Below are positions 1 through 5,405 of a stretch of DNA of 9,835 bases, in pieces; within the stretch, counting starts at the first letter, position 1; each line of letters begins with the position of its first letter. Origin of the DNA: SZUA-117 sp964630795 (lineage in GTDB: Bacteria > Pseudomonadota > Gammaproteobacteria > Steroidobacterales > Woeseiaceae). The notes under the pieces are model-generated. The model had not been told where the DNA came from. It worked only from the letters and a program-made list of their open reading frames with translations, and searched no databases. The translations under genes were made by a program, and so were the position numbers. The stretch lies in assembly GCA_964630795.1 (NCBI GenBank), contig CAZVWF010000087.1:1-9835 (forward strand). The letters run 5' to 3'.

Positions 1-548
1 TAGAATGCATGCACGGCTTTGTTGTACGTTTTTGCGAGGTCGTCGAACAGAACGACCGGGTCCTCGTATTCGGGTGGCACGATATCGTCGGTCTCGGTCC
101 GGAAATGACAGGCACTGGGTCCAGGAATCGAGATTTTTGGCTGCGCATTCGAAACCGATGCGAGATACCGGAAATGGTTGAGCATCGGATGATTGTCCGG
201 AAAATCGAGGCGCTCGGTTATGGTTGGGAATATGGGCCGCAGATTCATGCCGTGAAACTGAACGCCGGTATTCCTTTCGACCAGTTTGAGACCGGTCAGC
301 GCACCCATGAAGTCGTAATGCCAGAACGAGCGGCGCATCTCACCGTCCGTCACTGCCGGCAGACCCGCACCTTCCTGGATGGCGACCATTTTTTTGATGG
401 CCTCATTTTCGATGGCTTTCAGTTCGGAGCAGGTGCTGAATCCGTGCGGACCAAGCACGTCGGCGCGGTACGTGACGCGTGCTTTATGGACGTTATCGGG
501 ACGGAGTAGGCTTCCGACGTGGTCGGCGCGAAACGGAGGGCTTGGCAC
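1..548 (-). CDS. MetE-like methyltransferase family protein (COG0620), N-terminal part
   Basis: This reads leftward and leaves the window after 182 codons, so the C-terminal part, where the zinc ligands of the family lie, is not visible. The start is GTG at 546-548: a GGAGAG ribosome binding site lies five bases upstream, an in-frame stop lies at 579-581, and there is no ATG between them. The protein opens with FRADHVGSLLRP and later has DGEMRRSFWHYDFMGAL and KISIPGPS. These are typical of the short (about 370-residue) single-domain relatives of cobalamin-independent methionine synthase, such as Bacillus YxjG/YxjH, which have the UROD/MetE-like barrel. Family members transfer a methyl group to homocysteine or a related thiol, but several have unknown substrates, so I do not assign methionine synthase activity. 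It is transcribed in the same direction as the tRNA-Leu 215 bp upstream and may be read from that promoter; I see only a weak promoter of its own. Confidence 0.85.
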   Translation of the reverse strand, partial: MPSPPFRADHVGSLLRPDNVHKARVTYRADVLGPHGFSTCSELKAIENEAIKKMVAIQEGAGLPAVTDGEMRRSFWHYDFMGALTGLKLVERNTGVQFHGMNLRPIFPTITERLDFPDNHPMLNHFRYLASVSNAQPKISIPGPSACHFRTETDDIVPPEYEDPVVLFDDLAKTYNKAVHAF

Positions 549-762
549 AGTATCTCTCCAGGTTTTGATTGCCTGATGCTATCACCTGCGGGTTCGACCT
601 TAAGCGCTTGGTGGGTCTAGCGCTCCGATCTCACCTGCAGAGTCGCCACGCTTCCCTGGACTTCGATAGACGTTCGATAGGACGCCGATGGTGTGAATTC
701 AATATCACGAAACGACTTGCCGTTAGAGAAGGCAAATTGAACGATGTCTCGAAGATAAGGAT
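549..762. other. Gap between MetE-like gene and tRNA-Leu, with an orphan 49-codon frame
   Basis: No complete gene is visible. On the minus strand one frame stays open from inside the tRNA 3' end to a TAG at 617-619. Past the CCA it reads as a plausible C-terminal peptide of about 49 residues, including NPYLRDIVQFAFSNGKSF and ending QVRSER. The frame has no ATG, GTG or TTG with a ribosome binding site; it is only bounded upstream by a stop in the tRNA variable arm. Its third codon positions are less GC-rich than those of the neighbouring genes. I cannot identify it. It may be a remnant of a gene cut off at the tRNA end, or chance. Confidence 0.35.
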
Positions 763-849
763 TGGTGCCCAGGAGAGGACTTGAACCTCCACCTACTTAC
801 GTAGACCAGCACCTGAAGCTGGCGCGTCTACCAATTCCGCCACCTGGGC
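763..849 (-). tRNA. leuT-type tRNA-Leu: tRNA-Leu(CAG)
   Basis: This is an 87-nt class II tRNA that decodes CUG. Read on the minus strand, the acceptor GCCCAGG pairs with CCTGGGC, followed by discriminator A and an encoded CCA (763-765). The anticodon stem CCAGC/GCTGG encloses the loop TTCAGGT, with anticodon CAG at 813-815. The long variable arm CTAC-GTAA-GTAG is typical of leucine tRNAs, and the T-loop is TTCAAGT. All stems pair. A tRNA-Leu next to rnr is a known arrangement in gammaproteobacteria such as Pseudomonas. The strong promoter is about 230 bp upstream and reads first through a truncated tRNA copy, so the mature tRNA is probably cut from a longer transcript. Confidence 0.97.
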
Positions 850-940
850 AATTCACTCAATAATCAGGTCTTCAAACTACCTTTCTAAACCGCACATACG
901 ACAAAAACGATACCAGTCGCATTACCGATGGTCGACCTAT

Positions 941-989
941 CCATGTAACTGCGTGATTCTCTGGTAGATTTTCATCACAAGTTACATGG
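941..989. repeat. Perfect 10-bp inverted repeat (hairpin) next to the tRNA remnant
   Basis: CCATGTAACT at 941-950 is the exact reverse complement of AGTTACATGG at 980-989. A second inner stem, GTGAT (953-957) with ATCAC (974-978), continues it after a small internal loop, leaving a 16-nt apical loop. No T-run follows on either strand, so it is not a standard terminator. On the minus strand it begins six bases after the anticodon stem of the truncated tRNA, about where a leucine tRNA would have its variable arm. Confidence 0.8.
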
Positions 990-994
990 CATCA

Positions 995-1038
995 CTAGCA
1001 CCTGAAGCTAGCGCGTCTACCAATTCCGCCACCTCGGC
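995..1038 (-). pseudogene. Truncated tRNA-Leu(CAG), 5' half only
   Basis: On the minus strand this holds the acceptor 5' strand (GCCGAGG), the D arm and the complete anticodon arm CTAGC-TTCAGGT-GCTAG with anticodon CAG at 1002-1004. It then stops resembling a tRNA: there is no T arm, no matching CCTCGGC and no CCA before the intact copy. The anticodon stem and acceptor carry changes relative to the intact tRNA, and the stem change keeps pairing. It was therefore probably a functional second gene copy, not a recent partial duplication. A good promoter still precedes it, so it should be transcribed. Confidence 0.85.
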
Positions 1039-1053
1039 ATGGCCGAAACCGCG

Positions 1054-1059
1054 TACAAT
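1054..1059 (+). promoter_or_regulatory. Possible -10 of the rnr promoter
   Basis: TACAAT matches the -10 consensus at five of six positions and would give a leader of about 80 nt before the TTG start of rnr. No convincing -35 lies 16-18 bases upstream, where the truncated tRNA sits. It faces away from the tRNA promoter, which begins about 20 bp further right, so the two transcription units would overlap. Confidence 0.25.
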
Positions 1060-1080
1060 AACGTTTTTCGCGGGTGGCGC

Positions 1081-1110
1081 ACTGTACTCAAAGCGCCATC
1101 AATCTGTCAA
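1081..1110 (-). promoter_or_regulatory. Promoter of the tRNA-Leu transcription unit
   Basis: A perfect -35 TTGACA (1105-1110 on the minus strand) is followed after 18 bases by TACAGT (1081-1086; four of six). Just beyond is the GC-rich stretch GCGCCACCCGCG, of the kind found between -10 and start in promoters of stable RNA genes under stringent control. The start would lie near 1074, about 35 nt before the truncated tRNA and about 225 nt before the intact one. The promoter sits in the upstream region of rnr, directed away from it. Confidence 0.6.
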
Positions 1111-1148
1111 TCTCATCCTCATCGTCGCCTGCCCCGGAGAGCATCCGC

Positions 1149-3329
1149 TTGTCCCAGAACAAGAAAAAGAAACCAACGTCTGCCAAGGCCTACAAACACC
1201 CGATTCCGAAACGCCGCGAACTCCTCGATTTACTGACCGATCATGGAAAGCCGTTGCATTTCGATGCGATCGTCGAGCACTACGGGCTGAAGAACAGGAA
1301 AGAGCGGTCAAAACTGGGCGATCAATTACGGAAGATGGTTCGAGCGGGACAGTTGATTGAAAATCGCCGCGGCGAGTACTGCCTCCTGAAGCGGCTCAGC
1401 CTGTTCGCCGGCACCGTGTCCGGGCACCAGGACGGATTTGGCTTTGTGCGGCGCGACGAGGGTGGCGAGGATATCTACTTGTCAGCGCGCGAAATGCGGG
1501 CGCTTTTCCATGGGGATCGTGTTGCTGTGCGGCTCGTTGGGGAGGACAGGCGCGGCCGTCCGGAGGGCAAGCTCGTCGAGGTCCTCGAACGCGGCGTCAA
1601 AGAGGTCGCAGGACAGTTCATTCGCGAACGTGGAATCGGCGTGGTCATTCCTGACAATGCCCGGTTCTCGCATCGCATCCTGATCGGCAAGGGCAGGGCC
1701 GGCAAGGCAAAGCATGGAGATATCGTCGTCACGCGGATTCTCGATTATCCGTCGCAATGGGAGCAGGCGACTGGCGAGATTACCGAGGTGATCGGGGCAC
1801 CCAATGACAAGGGCATTGCGACAGACATAGCGATTCATGCGCACGGTATACCGACCGACTGGCCGAAGGCGGTCCGCGAGGAGGCAGGCGACTTTGGCGA
1901 GCAGGTGCCGGAATTGGCAAAGAAAGGCCGCATCGATCTTCGTGACGTCAACCTGGTCACGATCGATGGTGCAGACGCCCGTGATTTCGATGACGCTGTA
2001 TATGCTGAGCCCTCCGGCAAAGGCTTCCGGCTCCTGGTTGCCATTGCCGATGTCAGCCACTACGTCGAGATCGGGTCGGCCATCGACAAGCAGGCGATCC
2101 GACGCGGTACGTCGGTGTACTTCCCCGATCGTGTCGTACCCATGCTGCCGGAGGTGTTGTCGAACGGTCTCTGCTCGCTGAATCCCAAGGTTGATCGGCT
2201 CTGTATGGTCTGTGAGATGCGCGTGGACAAAGACGGCAAGGTCTCGCGCTCGAAATTTTATGAAGCAGTCATGAAATCCAGGGCTCGCCTGACCTACGCT
2301 CAGGTTGCCGACTTCCTGTCCGGCCACAAGAAGTCGGCCGTGCCCAAAGATGTGCAGGGTGACGTTCGCAACCTGCACGAAGTCTATCGACTGTTTGCCG
2401 GTAATCGCCGCAAACGAGGGGCCGTCGAGCTCGATATTCCGCAAACGCGTATCAACGTCGGTAAAGACGGGTCCGTAAAAAGCATCAGTGCTGTGTCGCG
2501 TAACGATGCGCACCGCCTGATCGAAGAATGCATGATCGCGGCTAACGTGCAGGCCGCCAAGTACATTCGAAAGAACAGGATTGCCGGTCTTTATCGCGTG
2601 CACGCGAAGCCCGATGCAGATCGTTTCGATGATCTTCGGCTATACCTCGTCAGCCTGGGTCTAAAGGTCCCGCACCCTGATCACGTTCAGCCGCGTGACT
2701 TCTCAAGGTTGATCGAGCAAGTCGCCGACCGGCCCGACGCCACCGCCATCTCGATGGCGATGCTCCGCTCCATGTCTCATGCCGAGTACATACCTAAAAA
2801 CATTGGCCACTTCGGGCTGGCACTCGATGCGTACGCTCACTTCACGTCGCCCATTCGTCGCTACCCGGACCTGCTCGTGCATCGCGCCATTCGTCATCTC
2901 GTCCGCGGCGGCAAGCCGGGCGCTTATGACTACGATGGCACTCGCATGGCGCAGTTTGGAGACATTACGTCTGCGCATGAAAAGCGAGCGGAGGATGCAA
3001 CGCGCGAAGTCGAGGCATGGCTCAAGTGCCAGTACATGGAGGGCAGGTTAGGGCAGGAGTACCCGGGTGTGATAACCGGCATCACCAACTTCGGGGCTTT
3101 TGTACAGATCCCGGAATTGCAGATCGACGGGCTTGTGCACGTCACGGCCCTGGGTAATGACTACTATCAATTCGATGCGGGCAGTCAGTCGCTGGTTGGC
3201 GAACGTTCCGGTAAACGCTATCGTCTCGGCGATGCGCTGGAAATCGTCGTATCGCGTGTCGATCTCGAGACGAGACGTATCGACTTCCAGCTGGTGAAAG
3301 AACGAAACAGGAAGCGCCGGAAACAATGA
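1149..3329 (+). CDS. rnr: Ribonuclease R
   Basis: This is a 3'-5' exoribonuclease of the RNase II/RNR family that degrades structured RNA, including rRNA and mRNA decay intermediates. I chose the TTG at 1149: GGAGAG lies seven bases upstream, and the protein then begins MSQ followed by a basic stretch, as in E. coli RNase R. A GTG in frame at 1074 has no ribosome binding site and would overlap the tRNA promoter. The 726-residue product has an N-terminal winged helix (about 20-80), two cold-shock domains (about 85-230), the RNB catalytic domain with the metal-binding DGADARDFDD (273-282), the conserved HFTSPIRRYPDLLVHR (564-579) and an S1 domain (about 639-717). It ends in a short basic NRKRRKQ, without the long lysine-rich tail of the 813-residue E. 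coli enzyme. The stop overlaps the rlmB start. Confidence 0.96.
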   Translation: MSQNKKKKPTSAKAYKHPIPKRRELLDLLTDHGKPLHFDAIVEHYGLKNRKERSKLGDQLRKMVRAGQLIENRRGEYCLLKRLSLFAGTVSGHQDGFGFVRRDEGGEDIYLSAREMRALFHGDRVAVRLVGEDRRGRPEGKLVEVLERGVKEVAGQFIRERGIGVVIPDNARFSHRILIGKGRAGKAKHGDIVVTRILDYPSQWEQATGEITEVIGAPNDKGIATDIAIHAHGIPTDWPKAVREEAGDFGEQVPELAKKGRIDLRDVNLVTIDGADARDFDDAVYAEPSGKGFRLLVAIADVSHYVEIGSAIDKQAIRRGTSVYFPDRVVPMLPEVLSNGLCSLNPKVDRLCMVCEMRVDKDGKVSRSKFYEAVMKSRARLTYAQVADFLSGHKKSAVPKDVQGDVRNLHEVYRLFAGNRRKRGAVELDIPQTRINVGKDGSVKSISAVSRNDAHRLIEECMIAANVQAAKYIRKNRIAGLYRVHAKPDADRFDDLRLYLVSLGLKVPHPDHVQPRDFSRLIEQVADRPDATAISMAMLRSMSHAEYIPKNIGHFGLALDAYAHFTSPIRRYPDLLVHRAIRHLVRGGKPGAYDYDGTRMAQFGDITSAHEKRAEDATREVEAWLKCQYMEGRLGQEYPGVITGITNFGAFVQIPELQIDGLVHVTALGNDYYQFDAGSQSLVGERSGKRYRLGDALEIVVSRVDLETRRIDFQLVKERNRKRRKQ

Positions 3330-4075
3330 GCAAAGCCCGATACGTCACCGGCCTCCGCGCGGTCGAACACCTGTTGACGCAGCGTGCTGCCGAGATCCTG
3401 AAGCTGTACGCGGAATACCAGACCGCCAATCCCCGCCTTGAAGCCGTGATTGCGCAGGCCAATGATCGAGGCATAGAAATCCAGTCGGCGAACAGGGCAC
3501 GCTTGCAGCAAATTAGTGGTGAGACCCGTCACCAGGGCGTCGTGGCTGAAATTCGCCGCAGCCAGACGCTCGACGAGGCAGGCTTGAGGGACCTGGTTGA
3601 AAAAACGTTTACGGATGAGGCGCAGTTGCTCCTCCTGGTGCTCGACGGGATCCAGGATCCGCACAACCTGGGTGCCTGCCTCCGAACGGCTGATGCCGCC
3701 GGAGTTACTGCGGTTGTCGTGCCCAGGCACGGTGCGGCCGGTCTGGGTCCTACCGTCAGTAAAGTGGCTGCGGGCGGTGCGGAGACCGTGCCGTTTGCGG
3801 TCGTGGCGAACATCGGCAAGGTGCTCGGCTGGCTGAAGGACTACGATGTAACCGTCGTCGGCACCTCTGACGCCGCCGACAAAACCCTCTATGACTGCAA
3901 GCTCACGGGTCCACTGGCCTTTGTCATGGGGCGCGAACACTCGGGCCTGCGGGAGCACATCGCGAGCCGTTGCGACGAGCTGGTGAGCCTGCCGATGGAA
4001 GGCCAGGTGGAGAGCCTTAATGTCTCTGTGGCGACCGGAATCTGCCTGTACGAGGTGCTCCGGCAGCGCAAGTAA
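3326..4075 (+). CDS. rlmB: 23S rRNA (guanosine-2'-O-)-methyltransferase RlmB
   Basis: RlmB uses S-adenosylmethionine to methylate the 2'-hydroxyl of G2251 (E. coli numbering) in the P loop of 23S rRNA. The 249-residue protein has the usual N-terminal RNA-binding domain, which starts YVTGLRAVEHLL and ends near HQGVVAE (69-75). The SPOUT knot domain carries all three family motifs: DPHNLGACLRTADAAG (111-126, with Asn114), FVMGREHSGLRE (199-210, with Glu204) and LPMEGQVESLNVSVATG (222-238, with Asn232). Length and motifs are normal. The start ATG overlaps the rnr stop (ATGA), so the two are translationally coupled; rnr-rlmB is a common gammaproteobacterial pair. Confidence 0.97.
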   Translation: MSKARYVTGLRAVEHLLTQRAAEILKLYAEYQTANPRLEAVIAQANDRGIEIQSANRARLQQISGETRHQGVVAEIRRSQTLDEAGLRDLVEKTFTDEAQLLLLVLDGIQDPHNLGACLRTADAAGVTAVVVPRHGAAGLGPTVSKVAAGGAETVPFAVVANIGKVLGWLKDYDVTVVGTSDAADKTLYDCKLTGPLAFVMGREHSGLREHIASRCDELVSLPMEGQVESLNVSVATGICLYEVLRQRK

Positions 4076-4098
4076 AGCCAGGGCATCGGGACCTGGCT
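4076..4098 (+). other. Hairpin directly after rlmB
   Basis: AGCCAGG (4076-4082) and CCTGGCT (4092-4098) form a perfect 7-bp stem starting one base after the rlmB stop. No T-run follows, and overlapping alternative pairings exist just downstream (for example GGACC with GGTCC at 4113). It could mark the 3' end of the rnr-rlmB transcript by protecting it, or be a weak terminator. The call as a functional site is tentative. Confidence 0.35.
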
Positions 4099-4124
4099 CA
4101 GGCCCTCGGGTCCAGGTTGCCGGG

Positions 4125-4153
4125 TTCAATCGTAGATTATTGATTTCTATAAG
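4125..4153 (+). promoter_or_regulatory. Possible upstream promoter of the rpsF operon
   Basis: TATAAG at 4148-4153 matches the -10 consensus at five of six positions. It is preceded after 17 bases by a poor -35, TTCAAT (4125-4130). The surroundings are AT-rich compared with the rest of the window. Confidence 0.35.
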
Positions 4154-4185
4154 ATTGATCCGGCGAAATCGTGGCCTGGATGTGC

Positions 4186-4214
4186 TTGATTCCTCACTTG
4201 CGCTCCGTTAGGAT
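4186..4214 (+). promoter_or_regulatory. Likely main promoter of the rpsF operon
   Basis: TTGATT (4186-4191) and TAGGAT (4209-4214) each match consensus at four positions and are exactly 17 bases apart. They are followed by GCGCCTCCCC, a GC-rich discriminator as expected for a ribosomal protein promoter under stringent control. Transcription would start near 4221, leaving a leader of about 98 nt before rpsF. Confidence 0.5.
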
Positions 4215-4268
4215 GCGCCTCCCCGTCAGAGAGGCGGGATAACCTTGCTTCACCGGCGAATCCCGGGA

Positions 4269-4287
4269 AGCTGTAGTCCGACAGGCT
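4269..4287 (+). promoter_or_regulatory. Candidate S6:S18 autoregulatory hairpin in the rpsF leader
   Basis: AGCTGT (4269-4274) pairs with ACAG-CT (4281-4287, one bulged G at 4285) around the hexaloop AGTCCG, which places CCG at 4278-4280. In many bacteria the S6:S18 complex represses its own operon by binding a leader stem with an exposed CCG that mimics its 16S rRNA site. Position, 32 bp before the rpsF start, and the CCG fit that; the detailed fold is my reading by eye. Confidence 0.35.
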
Positions 4288-4318
4288 GCCTGGCGGATTT
4301 CAACCACAAGGGAAGACA

Positions 4319-5141
4319 ATGAGACATTATGAGATCGTGTTTCTGGTTCATCCGGACCAGAGCGAACAAGTCCCTGCCATGGTGGAACGTTACCAGGGCA
4401 TAGTGACGGAAGGGGGCGGTGCCATTCATCGCACCGAAGACTGGGGTCGGCGTCACCTGGCTCATCCCATCAACAAGATTCACAAAGCGCATTACGTCAT
4501 GATGAACGTTGAGTGCGGCCATGATGCGATTAAAGAAATCACTGGCATATTCAAGTTTAACGATGCGGTATTGCGCCATCTCGTGATCAGTCGGAAAGAG
4601 GCGATCACCGAAGCGTCACCGATGGCGATTGCGGTCGAGGAAGAAAAGCAGCGCGAGAAAGAATCGCAGCGCCGTCGCGATGCGAAGGCCGCAGCCGAAA
4701 CGGCCATGCTCTCGGATAAAAAGTCCGACGACGACCAGTCGGCCGAGAAAGCCGTGCCCGCTGAAGAATCACCGGCGGAAGCCGCTGAAGCACCTGCCGA
4801 AGAGGCGCCCGCTGNNNNNNNNNNNNNNNNNNNNNNNNNNNNNNNNNNNNNNNNNNNNNNNNNNNNNNNNNNNNNNNNNNNNNNNNNNNNNNNNNNNNNN
4901 NNNNNNNNNNNNNNCGCCCGCTGAAGAATCACCGGCGGAAGCCGCTGAAGCACCTGCCGAAGAGGCACCTGCTGAAGAATCACCGGCGGAAGCCGCTGAA
5001 GCACCTGCCGAAGAGGCGCCCGCTGAAGAATCACCGGCGGAAGCCGCTGAAGCACCTGCCGAAGAGGCACCGGCGGAAGCTGCTGCTGAAGAATCACCGC
5101 CCGAGGAAGCTGAAGAGGCTACCGAAGCAAAGAACGCCTGA
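4319..5141 (+). CDS. rpsF: 30S ribosomal protein S6 with a long acidic repeat tail (interrupted by an assembly gap)
   Basis: S6 binds the platform of the 30S subunit as a pair with S18. The start ATG has AAGGG seven bases upstream. Residues 1 to about 95 are a normal S6 fold, beginning MRHYEIVFLVHPDQSEQV and including DWGRRHLAHPI and FNDAVLRHLV. A charged stretch rich in Lys, Arg and Glu follows (about 103-130). From residue 148 come tandem 17-residue units AEESPAEAAEAPAEEAP. The usual protein has 95 to 135 residues; this one has well over 230. Positions 4815-4914 are 100 N. The frame before and after the N run differs by one only because 100 is not a multiple of three; the repeat phase shows that it is a single gene, so this is not a true frameshift. 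In E. coli, RimK adds glutamates to the S6 C-terminus; here an acidic tail is encoded in the gene. Confidence 0.93.
4760..5072 (+). repeat. 51-bp tandem repeats in the 3' part of rpsF
   Basis: Units start at 4760, 4811 (running into the gap), 4920, 4971 and 5022; a further unit ends at 4919. Each encodes AEESPAEAAEAPAEEAP, with six Glu, seven Ala, three Pro and one Ser. The four complete units are identical except for their last bases (GCGCCC, GCACCT, GCGCCC, GCACCG), and those changes are synonymous. A degenerate partial unit follows to the stop. Near-identity at DNA level points to recent expansion or homogenisation. Confidence 0.95.
4815..4914. other. Assembly gap of 100 N within the repeats
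   Basis: The run is exactly 100 N, the customary placeholder for an unknown length. It is flanked by the start (GCTG, 4811-4814) and the end (CGCCC, 4915-4919) of a repeat unit. If the units stay in phase, the missing length is 51k minus 9 bases (42, 93, 144 and so on), which also restores the reading frame. Confidence 0.97.
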
Positions 5142-5155
5142 CGGAGAAGTAAAAG

Positions 5156-5380
5156 ATGAGTCGTTATTCACGCAGAAGGAAGTACTGCCGCTTCACCGCC
5201 GAAGGTATCAAGGAGATCGACTACAAGGATCTCAACCTGCTCAAGGCGTACGTGGCGGAGACCGGCAAGATTGTTCCCAGCCGAATCACGGGAACGAAAG
5301 CACATTATCAGCGCCAGCTGTCCACGGCGGTCAAGCGGGCTCGGTACCTCGCCCTGTTGCCGTACACGGACAGGCACTGA
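5156..5380 (+). CDS. rpsR: 30S ribosomal protein S18
   Basis: S18 binds next to S6 on the small subunit platform, near the mRNA exit. The 74-residue product is the normal length and fully typical. It has a basic N-terminus SRYSRRRKYCRF, the core IDYKDLNLLKAYVAETGKI, and VPSRITGTKAHYQRQL followed by the conserved KRARYLALLPYTD. GGAG lies nine bases before the ATG, in the short 14-bp gap after rpsF, so the two are co-transcribed and can be made in equal amounts. Confidence 0.98.
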   Translation: MSRYSRRRKYCRFTAEGIKEIDYKDLNLLKAYVAETGKIVPSRITGTKAHYQRQLSTAVKRARYLALLPYTDRH

Positions 5381-5405
5381 GCAAGACCGTACGGGAGCCG
5401 GGTTT

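Larger units (their letters stand above)
808..1039. repeat. Direct repeat pair made by two tRNA-Leu 5' halves
   Basis: Positions 808-850 and 997-1039 match at 41 of 43 bases, 189 bp apart. The left copy lies in the intact tRNA-Leu(CAG) and the right copy is the truncated tRNA. The two differences are at 821/1010 (in the anticodon stem) and 846/1035 (in the acceptor stem). Similarity ends near the 3' side of the anticodon stem, at 806 and 995. Confidence 0.9.

Noticed and set aside
9..509. Plus-strand open frame of 166 codons
   Set aside because: It is the complement of the MetE-like gene, whose motifs, GTG start and binding site are on the minus strand.
986..1360. Plus-strand open frame over the tRNA remnant and the start of rnr
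   Set aside because: It overlaps rnr in another frame, has no ribosome binding site, and begins within non-coding tRNA sequence.
1482..2603. Long minus-strand frame of 373 codons inside rnr
   Set aside because: It lies fully antisense to the RNase R catalytic region and has no recognisable motif; long antisense frames are common in GC-rich genes.
3218..4129. Minus-strand frame of 303 codons antisense to rlmB
   Set aside because: rlmB has all its SPOUT motifs on the plus strand; the antisense product matches no family I recognise.
4760..5072. Regular repeats that could be mistaken for a CRISPR array
   Set aside because: The units are directly adjacent with no spacers, are 51 bp (a multiple of three), and are in frame within rpsF.
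4319..5141. Apparent frameshift in rpsF across the N run
   Set aside because: The shift arises only because the placeholder has 100 bases; any in-phase repeat number restores the frame.
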